Shown: positions 1-6,724 of the stretch, in pieces
How positions within the stretch are numbered: the stretch's first letter is position 1
Layout: every line of letters begins with the position of its first letter
Assembly: GCF_000307855.1 (NCBI RefSeq)
Contig: NZ_AJLR01000128.1
Coordinates: 1-34,041 of the forward strand
From: Schinkia azotoformans LMG 9581
GTDB lineage: Bacteria > Bacillota > Bacilli > Bacillales > Bacillaceae_J
DNA length: 34,041 nucleotides
Reading direction: 5' to 3'
Notes under the pieces: generated by a model
What the model saw: the letters and a program-made list of their open reading frames with translations, nothing else
What the model was told of the DNA's origin: nothing
Databases searched by the model: none
Translations under genes and position numbers: made by a program

Positions 1-87
1 ACCGTTCTTCCATTACGTGCTGTAGCAACAGCATTAGGTGCAAACGTAGCTTGGAACGAAGCTGACCAAACTGTAACTGTTAAATAA
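1..87 (+). CDS. C-terminal end of a copper-amine-oxidase-N-like (stalk domain) protein, partial
   Basis: The open frame enters from the left edge and ends at TAA. The 28 visible residues include VLPLRAVATALGANVAWNEA and then a short beta strand (QTVTVK). This 'R-x-VAxALGAxVxW' pattern is typical of the copper amine oxidase N-terminal-like repeat (PF07833 type), found at the ends of secreted and wall-associated Bacillota proteins; in that setting it is structural, not an oxidase. The rest of the protein, any signal peptide and any enzymatic domain lie outside the window, so its overall role cannot be given. A hairpin terminator follows 22 bases after the stop. Confidence 0.7.
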   Translation, partial: TVLPLRAVATALGANVAWNEADQTVTVK

Positions 88-109
88 TAATAAATATTAA
101 TGTGTTAAA

Positions 110-137
110 GAGTCCAGTTATACTGGGCTCTTGTTGT
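110..137 (+). terminator. Rho-independent terminator of the stalk-domain gene
   Basis: Stem GAGTCCAG / CTGGGCTC (8 pairs, one G-U) with a 5-base loop, followed by TTGTTGTTA. Confidence 0.75.
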
Positions 138-213
138 TATGATTTCCCACCACTAAGATTATTGTAAAAATCAAATACTAATTTTGACCGATAATTTTTA
201 GGAGGTATCCACA

Positions 214-357
214 ATGGGCAGATCCAAAAACGCAAACCCTAATGCAATGAGAAATAACAATGCCAAGAGGATGGAAGAACGATCACGAATTGCAAAATTT
301 GCGTCCTATGCAGAGCAGGAAATAGATAAGTTAGAAAGCCATCAGATTAAGAAATAA
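214..357 (+). CDS. Small basic hypothetical protein, 47 aa
   Basis: The ATG is preceded by TAGGAGGT with 6-7 bases of spacing, a strong ribosome binding site that makes this a likely real gene despite its size. The product begins MGRSKNANPNAMRNNNAKRM, is rich in Asn, Arg and Lys in its first half, and has an amphipathic helix-like second half (ERSRIAKFASYAEQEIDKLE). There is no signal peptide, membrane segment or cysteine. Its size and composition resemble minor Bacillus spore-associated proteins, and sspL lies nearby, but I do not recognise the family and the spore link is inference. No terminator separates it from the promoter at 384-412. Confidence 0.6.
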   Translation: MGRSKNANPNAMRNNNAKRMEERSRIAKFASYAEQEIDKLESHQIKK

Positions 358-383
358 CTGCATACATTGGCAATGAAACGTAT

Positions 384-412
384 TTGCAATATGGAATAGT
401 GTTCGTTATAAT
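384..412 (+). promoter_or_regulatory. Sigma-A promoter driving the RNA locus at 419-570
   Basis: TTGCAA (384-389), a 17-base spacer, then a perfect TATAAT (407-412). It is one of the best vegetative promoter matches in the window, and no open reading frame with a ribosome binding site follows before the terminator at 550-570. Confidence 0.75.
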
Positions 413-418
413 AAAGAT

Positions 419-570
419 AACCTACGATGTTGGTGACTCTACTGTGTCTAAAACCGATGCTATTTATAAGGGAGTTCTACATTTTGACCAGGACGTCAAG
501 CCTTGTCCATGACGACATGAGGAAGATGAAACGGTTAATGCGAACACCCACCTGCGAGAGCGGGTTTTTT
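419..570 (+). ncRNA. Candidate small RNA, about 150 nt, family not recognised
   Basis: A strong sigma-A promoter fires at about 419 and a GAGA-tetraloop terminator with six T ends at 570, giving a transcript of about 150 nt with no credible ribosome binding site plus start. Internal pairings visible by eye: TTGGT (430-434) with ACCGA (453-457), CGTCA with TGACG (near 494-514), and 5' AACC with the terminal GGTT region. It is not SRP RNA, tmRNA or RNase P RNA, as none of their signature motifs is present. The size and possible end-to-end pairing are compatible with a 6S-like RNA, but I cannot confirm that. It could alternatively be a leader whose gene was lost, since a second terminator follows at 617-645. 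Confidence 0.55.
550..570 (+). terminator. Terminator of the candidate small RNA
   Basis: ACCTGC, GAGA loop, GCGGGT, then TTTTT: a compact 6-bp stem with a stable tetraloop. Confidence 0.8.
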
Positions 571-616
571 AGACATACTGAGCACGGCATATGTGGGGGA
601 TAATGATAAAGAACGA

Positions 617-645
617 AACCTCGGCTTATTAGCCGAGGTTTTTTT
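617..645 (+). terminator. Second terminator, between the RNA locus and convergent sspL
   Basis: AACCTCGGCT, loop TATT, AGCCGAGGTT and a run of T on the plus strand. It is 47 bases beyond the first terminator and 5 bases from the sspL stop, so it may also end sspL transcripts, although the minus-strand side has only a weak T-run. Confidence 0.8.
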
Positions 646-649
646 GTGG

Positions 650-778
650 TTAAATTTTCGTATTACTTTTCTTTGCTTTTTGTTCTAGTTGTGATTTAGG
701 GTTTGTGGCAGATCCCTCTGGGTGACCTTGTTTATTTACAGATGGTGCAAATTTTCCACGGTTTGCGTCTTTTGTCAT
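650..778 (-). CDS. sspL: Small acid-soluble spore protein L (SspL family), 42 aa
   Basis: SspL is a minor small acid-soluble protein made in the developing forespore. The 42-residue product starts MTKDANRGKFAPSVNKQGHP and ends LEQKAKKSNTKI; the C-terminal block closely matches the remembered B. subtilis SspL ending (LEERAKKSNTKR) and the length is the same. The start is fixed by AGGAGG placed 8 bases before ATG. In B. subtilis sspL lies close to ypeP, ypeQ, ypzA and cspD, and the same genes occur in this window at 4.9-6.5 kb. A forespore sigma-G promoter is expected, but I could not pick out convincing boxes. Confidence 0.85.
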   Translation of the reverse strand: MTKDANRGKFAPSVNKQGHPEGSATNPKSQLEQKAKKSNTKI

Positions 779-882
779 TGCTTTTTCCTCCTATATTTGA
801 ATTTTACCTTCAATATTTTCTCCCGAATTGACCCATAATATTAAAAAACATTGCTTAAGTCTAATTGGAGGTGGATTCATTT

Positions 883-1344
883 ATGAATAGAGGGATTACG
901 ACTGCCCTTTTGTCGATTGGGCTGGCACAGTTTTTAAAGATCCCAATCCAAAAAGTGCGTACAGGGAAATGGGATTGGGGTGTGTTTTTTGAAACGGGAG
1001 GCATGCCAAGCTCCCACTCAGCTGGTGTTTCCTCATTAGCAACCTTCATTGCGCTAAAACGAGGTATATCAACTATTGACTTTGCGCTATCAACGATTTT
1101 TGGATTAATTGTCATGTATGATGCCCAAGGTGTCCGTAGGCAAACGGGGGAGTTATCGATTAGGGTAAATGATCTTTATGAAGACCTTGACCGTTTAGAA
1201 AAACAGCAGAAGAGGGCTGAACTCCATGAAGAAAAAGAAGAAAAGATAAAAGAGGTGTTAGGTCATCAGCCTCAAGAAGTACTTGGTGGTGCCTTATTGG
1301 GTGTTGCAACAGGGGCGCTTAGTTATCGGATTTCAAAAAAATGA
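883..1344 (+). CDS. yuiD: Divergent PAP2 (DUF212) family membrane protein, YuiD-like
   Basis: About 153 aa. The motif GMPSSHSAGVSSLAT near residues 38-52 is the histidine-containing PSSH signature of the divergent PAP2 family (acid phosphatase/vanadium haloperoxidase-related). Hydrophobic stretches around residues 8-20, 45-60 and 65-80, and again near the C-terminus (GALLGVATGA), suggest a small integral membrane protein, with a charged coiled-coil-like segment (EDLDRLEKQQKRAELHEEKEEK) between them. B. subtilis YuiD has nearly the same length. I place the start at ATG 883, since GGAGGTG at 867-873 is correctly spaced for it, whereas a TTG at 865 would overlap that site. The substrate is unknown. 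Confidence 0.85.
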   Translation: MNRGITTALLSIGLAQFLKIPIQKVRTGKWDWGVFFETGGMPSSHSAGVSSLATFIALKRGISTIDFALSTIFGLIVMYDAQGVRRQTGELSIRVNDLYEDLDRLEKQQKRAELHEEKEEKIKEVLGHQPQEVLGGALLGVATGALSYRISKK

Positions 1345-1421
1345 TGAACAAAAAACATAGATGATTTGTCCGATTTTCGGTATTATTAGAAGTATCAGTT
1401 AAAAAAGAGGAGAACGTTGGT

Positions 1422-1691
1422 ATGCTAGCAGCTTCAACAAGCGACTACTTAAACCATTTGCAAACAAAAGGTTTTTCTTTTCGCGAAGATACACTTGGAT
1501 TTATTGAATTTGGGAAAATATATACAGCATCATCAGATAAATTAGTAAATCTGGCCATTGAAATTACACTAAAAGCACAGTATGAATTTGATGGTAGTTT
1601 TTATATTGCCATTTTAGAAATGTTCAAGGCACATAATATAAAAAGTAAAAAAGCCGCCTATAAATTGATAAAAGAACGAAATATTTTATAA
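1422..1691 (+). CDS. Conserved Bacillus hypothetical protein (possibly DUF6123), 89 aa
   Basis: The ATG at 1422 has AGAGGAG about 10 bases upstream. The product begins MLAASTSDYLNHLQTKGF and is mostly helical in appearance, with no signal peptide, membrane segment or cysteine, and ends KKAAYKLIKERNIL. I believe the N-terminal 'TSDYLNHLQTKGF' is typical of small Bacillaceae proteins grouped as DUF6123, but that assignment is from memory and uncertain. It is monocistronic and shares a terminator with the convergent acetolactate synthase gene. Confidence 0.7.
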   Translation: MLAASTSDYLNHLQTKGFSFREDTLGFIEFGKIYTASSDKLVNLAIEITLKAQYEFDGSFYIAILEMFKAHNIKSKKAAYKLIKERNIL

Positions 1692-1697
1692 GAAATA

Positions 1698-1727
1698 AAC
1701 CCCTTGAAAAGTTTTCGAGGGGTTTTT
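1698..1727. terminator. Bidirectional terminator between convergent genes
   Basis: About 12-bp stem AACCCCTTGAAA / TTTCGAGGGGTT with flanking T-run on plus and A/T-rich flank on minus; ends the 89-aa gene and ilvB. Confidence 0.85.
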
Positions 1728-1732
1728 AACAC

Positions 1733-3433
1733 TTATCTTGATAAAATTACCTCATCATTTCCGGCTCCAGGCGGTACCATTGGATAAACATTTTCTTCTT
1801 CAACAATATCAAACTCAAGTAGTGTAGGGCCTTCATGTTTAAATGCTTTTTTAATGATACCCTGTGCTTCTTCCGCATTTTTCGCTTTAAATCCAGGAAC
1901 ACCATAGGCTTCTGCAAGTTTTGCGAAATCGGGTGATGATATTTTTACTGAAGAATATCGGCGGTCATAAAATAATTCCTGCCATTGACGAACCATTCCT
2001 AAATAGCCGTTATTTAGGACAATTATTTTAATTGGCAGTTTATAAAAAGCAGCCGTACTTAATTCCTGTAAATTCATTTGGAAGCTCCCATCTCCAGTAA
2101 CACAAATGATTGGATGGGCACTATTTGCAACAGCAGCACCAATCGCTGCCGGGAAGCCGTATCCCATTGTTCCCAAACCACCTGAGGATAAGAACGTACG
2201 TGGCTTTGTAAATTTATAATTGTGAGCCGTAAATATTTGATGCTGACCAACATCTGTAACAACAATGCTATCAACATCTGAGTATTGGTCAACAAGCTGC
2301 AGTACCTCTTGTGGTTTAAGGACGCTGTTTACTTTATCAAAACGAGGCACCGTTCTTTTGAAATTAGTAACTTCTGCAACCCATTCAGCACAGTTTTCAG
2401 TAATTTCTTTTTCATTTATTAGTTGGTTTAATTCTGATAAAAAGGCATTAATATCTGCAACAACTGGTATATCAATTGGTACAATTTTATTTATTTCTGA
2501 TGGATCTACGTCAACTTGGATTTTAAGTGATTTCGGAGAGAAATGGCTCATCTTTCCGGTAACACGATCACTAAAACGAACACCAAGGCAAAGTAATAAA
2601 TCGCAGTTGTGAACGGCCTTATTGGAGGCAAATGTACCATGCATACCTAACATTCCTAAATGAAGACTATGCTTGCTATCAAATGAGCCAATACCCATTA
2701 AAGTACTAACAACAGGAATTTTTGTTTTTTCAACAAATTCCGTTAGGAGGGCGGAAGCATCAGAAATAACAACTCCACCACCAACTAAAATGACAGGTTT
2801 TTTTGACTCAGAAAGTGCTTGTAAAACATACTTAATAGCATTTTTGCTTACTGCTTTTTCTGTTTTTTTCTGTTCAACAACGGTTGGGGTTAAGTCATAG
2901 GAAATATTTTCAGTGCCTGCCATTAACAAGTTAGCTGGAACTTCAATAACAACGGGACCTGGTCTACCACCTTCGGAGATAACTTTAGCCTTTTCAATTG
3001 CTCCAGGTAATTTTTCTAAATTCCCGACTCTAATATAATGTTTTGTTATCGGAATCGTTAATCCACTCACATCAACTTCTTGGAAAGAGTCTTTGCCAAT
3101 TTTCTCAGATTCAATTTGACAAACGATAACTACCATTGGAACTGAATCACTGAAGGCTGTTGCAATACCGGTAACCGCATTTGTCACTCCGGGACCTGCT
3201 CCAATTAAAGCAAAGCCAGCTTTTCCACATGCTCTCCCATATCCATCTGCTGCATGAACGGCAGCTTGCTCATGCTTCATTAGAAAAAATGAAATATCTT
3301 TATTTTCGTCTAGCTTATCAAAAACGGGTAATAGAACCTCCCCATGACATCCAAAGAGTTTGTGTCCGCCTTGTTGTGCAATAGATTTAAGGAGAAGGCT
3401 TGCTCCAGTAAATCCCTGCTTTGTAAAATACAT
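1733..3433 (-). CDS. ilvB: Acetolactate synthase large subunit-like ThDP enzyme (no small subunit nearby)
   Basis: Acetohydroxyacid synthase joins pyruvate with pyruvate or 2-oxobutyrate in valine, leucine and isoleucine synthesis, using thiamine diphosphate, Mg and FAD. Three ThDP-family domains are visible: the N-terminal Pyr domain with catalytic Glu in KHEQAAVHAADGYGR (about residue 55), the central domain, and the PP domain with the ThDP/Mg motif GDGS...LNN (about 447-475). FQEVDVSGLTIPITKH and EEENVYPMVPPGAG resemble the biosynthetic IlvB rather than catabolic AlsS. Unusually, the conserved 'FGYPGG' segment reads FGCHGE. The start is ATG 3433, with AAGGGAG 11 bases upstream; a TTG 14 codons earlier lacks a site. 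No ilvN, ilvC or T-box leader adjoins it, so it is a stand-alone paralogue. Confidence 0.85.
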   Translation of the reverse strand: MYFTKQGFTGASLLLKSIAQQGGHKLFGCHGEVLLPVFDKLDENKDISFFLMKHEQAAVHAADGYGRACGKAGFALIGAGPGVTNAVTGIATAFSDSVPMVVIVCQIESEKIGKDSFQEVDVSGLTIPITKHYIRVGNLEKLPGAIEKAKVISEGGRPGPVVIEVPANLLMAGTENISYDLTPTVVEQKKTEKAVSKNAIKYVLQALSESKKPVILVGGGVVISDASALLTEFVEKTKIPVVSTLMGIGSFDSKHSLHLGMLGMHGTFASNKAVHNCDLLLCLGVRFSDRVTGKMSHFSPKSLKIQVDVDPSEINKIVPIDIPVVADINAFLSELNQLINEKEITENCAEWVAEVTNFKRTVPRFDKVNSVLKPQEVLQLVDQYSDVDSIVVTDVGQHQIFTAHNYKFTKPRTFLSSGGLGTMGYGFPAAIGAAVANSAHPIICVTGDGSFQMNLQELSTAAFYKLPIKIIVLNNGYLGMVRQWQELFYDRRYSSVKISSPDFAKLAEAYGVPGFKAKNAEEAQGIIKKAFKHEGPTLLEFDIVEEENVYPMVPPGAGNDEVILSR

Positions 3434-3556
3434 TTGCCATACAGCTCCCTTATAATTATGTCTGTTTTTTAACAATTTTAAATAAACTGACAGGAGTTGT
3501 ATGTGATAATTGTCATAGTTGTGTGAATTGAAAGATGCGGAGGAAGTGCAGAAAAG

Positions 3557-3816
3557 TTATCTGCCACCAAAAGGAGGTAAAGTGAAGTTTGGTGAGGATA
3601 AAAGCAGGTTATCTACTACCAAAGGTAAGTAGAGTGGAATTTGGTGAGGATAAAAGCAGGTTATCTACTTCCAAAGGTAAGTAGAGTGGAATTTGGTGAG
3701 GATAAAAGCAGGTTATCTACTACCAAAAGTGAGTAGAGTGGAATTTGGTGAGGATAAATCCAGATTATTTACCATCAAAAGTAAACAGAGCGCAATTTGG
3801 TGAGGATAAAACAAAC
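3557..3816. repeat. Five tandem copies of a 52-bp hairpin-forming unit
   Basis: Units begin with TTATCTACTACC-like sequence at 3557, 3609, 3661, 3713 and 3765, exactly 52 bases apart. Units 2 and 3 differ by one base; units 1, 4 and 5 are more diverged. Each unit contains two nested pairings: CTACTACC-AAA-GGTAAGTAG, and a longer one of TATC..ACCAAA with TTTGGTGAGGATA. The terminator at 3816-3853 looks like a sixth, diverged copy (ATCAAAA ... TTTGATGGTGGATA). There is no open reading frame with a ribosome site through it. It lies between ilvB and the EamA gene, both on the minus strand. Confidence 0.9.
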
Positions 3817-3853
3817 CACCATCAAAAGGGAGGATACCCCAGTTTGATGGTGG
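3816..3853 (-). terminator. Terminator of the EamA gene
   Basis: Perfect 11-bp inverted repeat CCACCATCAAA / TTTGATGGTGG with a 16-base loop, followed on the minus strand by TTTGTTTT. It continues the adjoining 52-bp repeat array as a diverged copy. Confidence 0.75.
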
Positions 3854-3882
3854 ATAACAAAAGGATCCCACATAATAAGCAT

Positions 3883-4812
3883 TTATTTTGCCTCATAACT
3901 CCGCTTATTCTTCACTAACCCATCAAAAACCTTTTGCGGGAGTTCTGCTAAAATCATACCAATAAAGATCAACAAACAGCCAAGTAAGGCTTTACTTCCA
4001 AGTCGTTCATTTGCCCAAAAAAAGCCTGTAATAGCTGCAAACACGGGCTCCATTGCAAAAATCAGGGCAACACGAGTTGGTGTCGTAAACTTTTGAAAGT
4101 TTGTTTGCGCTAAAAAAGCTAAGGCTGTAGCAAAAATAGAGCATATAATAAGCGCGAGAAAAACATTAGCATTTCCCATAACCTCTGAATCAAACACTCG
4201 CTGCCAATCCTCAAAAAGTACAGCGGAAATACTGCTAAGCACTGATACTGTAAAAATCTGGACGATGGTCAACAATAGAGTGGAATACAATGGTGTATAT
4301 TTTCCGGTTACTACAATGTGAGCCGCAAAAGAAATCGCACAAAAAAACACTAATATATCTCCAAAATTAAGTGCTAAACTGTCTCCTAATGTTAATAAAT
4401 ATAAACCAATCGTGGCTACTCCAACACCGAAGACAGCAAATCGTTTTGGTGTTTCCTTTAAAAATAAAAACCCAAATAAAGGAACTAATACTACACTTAA
4501 TCCGGTTATAAAGCCCGCTTTAGAGGAAGTTGTATGTAAAAGTCCAAATGTTTGTAAAGCGTATGCAGTAAATAGCCATGTCCCCATAATTACACCGGAT
4601 AATAAAAGCTTTTTGTTCATCATTGATAATATATTTCGCTTAAAAACAAAAAGCCAGGCAATTAGAAATAAACCTGCAAGGCCAAAGCGGACGCCATTAA
4701 ATGTAAATGGTTCAAGAAGGGCAACGGCATTCTGAACGAGTACAAACGTTGAACCCCAAATAAAAGTAACCAATAATAAACTAACATCAGCGATTACTTG
4801 TTGTCTTTTCAT
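3883..4812 (-). CDS. EamA/DMT family transporter, probable small-metabolite exporter
   Basis: 309 aa with about ten hydrophobic helices and two EamA-type halves. The N-terminal half starts LLLVTFIWGSTFVLVQNAV with the typical WGS/F motif in helix 1 and RFGLAG in helix 2; the second half ends with FAMEPVFAAITGFFWANERL, the classic 'EPV..A...G...L.E.L' signature, then GCLLIFIGMILAEL. The drug/metabolite transporter family covers amino acid, nucleoside and drug efflux; the substrate cannot be told. ATG 4812 has AAGGAGA 10 bases upstream. Monocistronic, divergent from the RNase H-like gene. Confidence 0.88.
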   Translation of the reverse strand: MKRQQVIADVSLLLVTFIWGSTFVLVQNAVALLEPFTFNGVRFGLAGLFLIAWLFVFKRNILSMMNKKLLLSGVIMGTWLFTAYALQTFGLLHTTSSKAGFITGLSVVLVPLFGFLFLKETPKRFAVFGVGVATIGLYLLTLGDSLALNFGDILVFFCAISFAAHIVVTGKYTPLYSTLLLTIVQIFTVSVLSSISAVLFEDWQRVFDSEVMGNANVFLALIICSIFATALAFLAQTNFQKFTTPTRVALIFAMEPVFAAITGFFWANERLGSKALLGCLLIFIGMILAELPQKVFDGLVKNKRSYEAK

Positions 4813-4953
4813 TGGATGAGTCTCCTTACTTATTTAAAATCAATAACTGTTATTCTATCATAATTTTCAAAAATTAGTTAACAAAATATGATACGTTTGA
4901 AATGGAAGCGAATATGATAAAATAAGCCTAAACTGTCGAAAGGGGATTAAGAT

Positions 4954-5616
4954 GTGAAAGTATCAATTCATTGGACATATAAGCATCCAAAGGGGAGACA
5001 GATTGAACTTACTTCGGATTTTTTACCGGCGAATGAAGCGCTTTTTCTTGTCGAAGATTTTGAAAAGACCAGCAGGGTAAAAGATATAGTATTTTATGAT
5101 ACATCAGATCAATCATGGTCGAAAAAAGAATTACAGCAGTACGTAAAAGGAATTGAGACGGAGCCACATGATATTGTAGCCTTTTTTGATGGGGGATATG
5201 ATATAGATACTAGAAAAGCCGGCCTAGGAGTTTCTATATATTTTACGCAAAATAATAAACAATATCGGGTACGGAAAAACAGTTCATTTGATGAGCTGGA
5301 GTCTAATAATGAGGCGGAGTATGCAGCGTTTTGGCTATTATTGCAGGAGTTGGAGAATTTAGGTGTTCACCATATTGAAGTGACGTTTAAAGGGGATTCA
5401 CAGGTTGTTTTAAATCAATTAAGTGGAGATTGGCCGGTGTATGAAGATGAATTCATCCGCTGGATTGACCGAATTGAGGATAAAATGAAAAAGCTTGGAA
5501 TCAAACCAATTTATGAGCCGATTTCAAGGAAATTAAATAAAGAATGTGATCAACTAGCGTTACAAGCATTAAATGGAATTGATATTGACAGCCGTATAGA
5601 ACTGCAAAATGGGTAA
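4954..5616 (+). CDS. ypeP: Ribonuclease H-like protein, YpeP family
   Basis: 220 aa. The N-terminal 70 residues are family-specific; residues 73-205 form an RNase H type 1 fold. Candidate acidic metal ligands are in order: D79 in VAFFDGG, E120/E122 in SNNEAEY, D148 in FKGDSQVV and D199 in KECDQLA, so the catalytic set looks complete and hydrolysis of the RNA strand of RNA/DNA hybrids is plausible. The start is GTG 4954 behind AAAGGGG; an ATG two bases upstream is out of frame and stops at once. It is followed 17 bases later by a YpeQ-like zinc-finger gene, the same order as in B. subtilis. Confidence 0.85.
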   Translation: MKVSIHWTYKHPKGRQIELTSDFLPANEALFLVEDFEKTSRVKDIVFYDTSDQSWSKKELQQYVKGIETEPHDIVAFFDGGYDIDTRKAGLGVSIYFTQNNKQYRVRKNSSFDELESNNEAEYAAFWLLLQELENLGVHHIEVTFKGDSQVVLNQLSGDWPVYEDEFIRWIDRIEDKMKKLGIKPIYEPISRKLNKECDQLALQALNGIDIDSRIELQNG

Positions 5617-5633
5617 TAAATAGGGGTGATTAG

Positions 5634-5810
5634 GTGGATAGAAAGCAGGTTATTGAAAAAGTTGGCTCTCTTTTAGATACATATTGCAACGGATGTTTTT
5701 TGATCCATCATCACCGAAAGGAATATGGAAAAAAGTATGCGCAAAGCTTTTGTATTAAAAACTGTACGGTAGGGATCGAGCTTCAAAAATATGGTAGAGA
5801 GCTTTCTTGA
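5634..5810 (+). CDS. ypeQ: Small zinc-finger protein, YpeQ-like, 58 aa
   Basis: GTG start with AGGGGTGA 5 bases upstream. The short product carries CNGCFLIHHHR and later FCIKNCTVG, giving a C-x2-C ... HHH ... C-x3-C arrangement expected of the small Bacillus zinc-finger family represented by YpeQ. The zinc ligation is inferred from spacing. It sits 17 bases after ypeP and shares its terminator, so the two are probably co-transcribed. Function unknown; a nucleic-acid-binding helper for YpeP is only a guess. Confidence 0.78.
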   Translation: MDRKQVIEKVGSLLDTYCNGCFLIHHHRKEYGKKYAQSFCIKNCTVGIELQKYGRELS

Positions 5811-5827
5811 ACTAAAGGAATGAAAAG

Positions 5828-5871
5828 AAAAAGCTGATTAGTTTAACCATCTAGGTTCTAATCAGCTTTTT
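5828..5871. terminator. Bidirectional terminator between ypeQ and the DUF2564 gene
   Basis: Perfect 14-bp stem AAAAAGCTGATTAG / CTAATCAGCTTTTT with a 16-base loop; T-runs on both strands. Confidence 0.9.
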
Positions 5872-5891
5872 CGATAAAACTAAAATAAATT

Positions 5892-6140
5892 TTAACGTTT
5901 TGCTTCTTTTAATTGCTCTTCACAATCTTGCAAGAGCGACTCTTGTTCGTTTAAAAATTCATTATCAACTCCAGTTGCGTTATTAAGAGCATTTTGCAAC
6001 TGACCTCGGGCAGCATTTATGGCATCTGTTGCAGCTTGAAGCTGCCCCGGTTCCATACTCATCGTTGCAGAACCGACCATTTTTTGGGCTGCTTCGATTG
6101 AAAGTTCAACCTGTTTTAGATCATTAAAAGGTTCACCCAT
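5892..6140 (-). CDS. DUF2564 / YpzA-like small cytosolic protein, 82 aa
   Basis: Helical, Gln/Glu-rich protein beginning MGEPFNDLKQVELSIEAAQK, with VGSATMSMEP in the first third and a C-terminal acidic helix (SLLQDCEEQLKEAKR). No membrane segment. I recall this as the Bacillus-restricted DUF2564 family, and in B. subtilis ypzA lies between degR/cspD and ypeQ, which matches this location between ypeQ and a csp gene. The start is set by AGGAGGAAT placed 5-6 bases before ATG. Function unknown. Confidence 0.75.
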   Translation of the reverse strand: MGEPFNDLKQVELSIEAAQKMVGSATMSMEPGQLQAATDAINAARGQLQNALNNATGVDNEFLNEQESLLQDCEEQLKEAKR

Positions 6141-6215
6141 ATGTATTCCTCCTCATAGAAGTTCTATATATAGAGTTTGTAGGTAACGTGAATTTCATTC
6201 ATAAATTATTGAAAC

Positions 6216-6246
6216 AAAAAAAGACCACCCAAAGGTAGTCTTTTTA
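6216..6246 (-). terminator. Terminator of the cold-shock gene
   Basis: AAAAAGACCACC, CAAA loop, GGTAGTCTTTTT (one mismatch); T-tracts on both strands. Confidence 0.85.
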
Positions 6247-6280
6247 TTTATAGGTTTATTCATTAATGTTAGGGTTCAAA

Positions 6281-6481
6281 TTAAGCTTTGTTTACGTTAG
6301 CTGCTTGAGGACCACGAGCACCTTCAACGATTTCGAAAGTTACTTCTTGACCTTCTTCTAAAGTTTTGAAACCTTCAGATTGGATTGCTGAGAAGTGTAC
6401 GAATACATCGTCTCCACCTTCTACTTCGATGAATCCAAATCCTTTTTCTGCGTTAAACCATTTTACTTTACCGTTTTGCAT
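6281..6481 (-). CDS. cspD: Cold-shock protein (CspB/CspD type), 66 aa
   Basis: Single cold-shock domain of the usual 66 aa. RNP1 is KGFGFIEV and RNP2 is VFVHF, the single-stranded RNA/DNA-binding strands; it should act as an RNA chaperone. The start is ATG 6481 behind TAGGAGGAT; a longer reading from 6508 has no ribosome site and adds residues foreign to the family. Gene order next to the YpzA-like gene suggests cspD. The promoter at 6562-6590 leaves a leader of about 75 nt with a hairpin (6529-6554), typical of csp mRNAs whose leaders control translation by temperature. Confidence 0.93.
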   Translation of the reverse strand: MQNGKVKWFNAEKGFGFIEVEGGDDVFVHFSAIQSEGFKTLEEGQEVTFEIVEGARGPQAANVNKA

Positions 6482-6528
6482 ATTTAATCCTCCTAAAAAA
6501 TCCTGCACGAAAGTGCTCGAAAATATAT

Positions 6529-6554
6529 ATCAACTACACTTTATGTAAGTTGAT
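6529..6554 (-). promoter_or_regulatory. Hairpin in the csp 5' leader
   Basis: ATCAACT / AGTTGAT, a 7-bp inverted repeat with a 12-base loop, just downstream of the predicted start of transcription of the csp gene. Structured leaders are a known feature of cold-shock mRNAs; the specific role here is inferred. Confidence 0.45.
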
Positions 6555-6561
6555 TAGTACT

Positions 6562-6590
6562 AATATAGCATTTACCCATGAAGAAAACAA
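6562..6590 (-). promoter_or_regulatory. Sigma-A promoter of the csp gene, overlapped by a palindrome
   Basis: On the minus strand: TTGTTT (6590-6585), 17-base spacer ending in TG-C, then TATATT (6567-6562), an extended -10. The perfect palindrome ATTAGTACTAAT (6553-6564) overlaps the end of the -10 and the start point. Confidence 0.7.
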
Positions 6591-6654
6591 GACAATAAAA
6601 AAATATTAGAAAAATTTTTTGGTAAAAAATTTTTTTGAATTATTTTCTTTCGAA

Positions 6655-6680
6655 TGAAACTTTATCCAAATGAATACGTC
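6655..6680 (+). promoter_or_regulatory. ECF-sigma promoter of the SLH/YcdB-type wall protein
   Basis: TGAAAC (6655-6660), exactly 16 bases, then CGTC (6677-6680) followed by TAAATAG. TGAAAC-N16-CGTC is the established consensus recognised by Bacillus envelope-stress ECF factors (sigma-M/V/X/W overlap group). It lies about 40 bases before the start codon of a secreted wall protein, as expected. Confidence 0.75.
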
Positions 6681-6724
6681 TAAATAGTATGAAGAAAAAA
6701 ACTTGTCTAAGGAGGGCATTGGGT

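Noticed and set aside
2265-2612. Plus-strand open frame inside ilvB
   Set aside because: No ribosome site, lies fully antisense to a clear ThDP enzyme gene; a shadow frame.
3557-3816. CRISPR array
   Set aside because: The whole 52-bp unit repeats with no variable spacers, and no cas genes are near.
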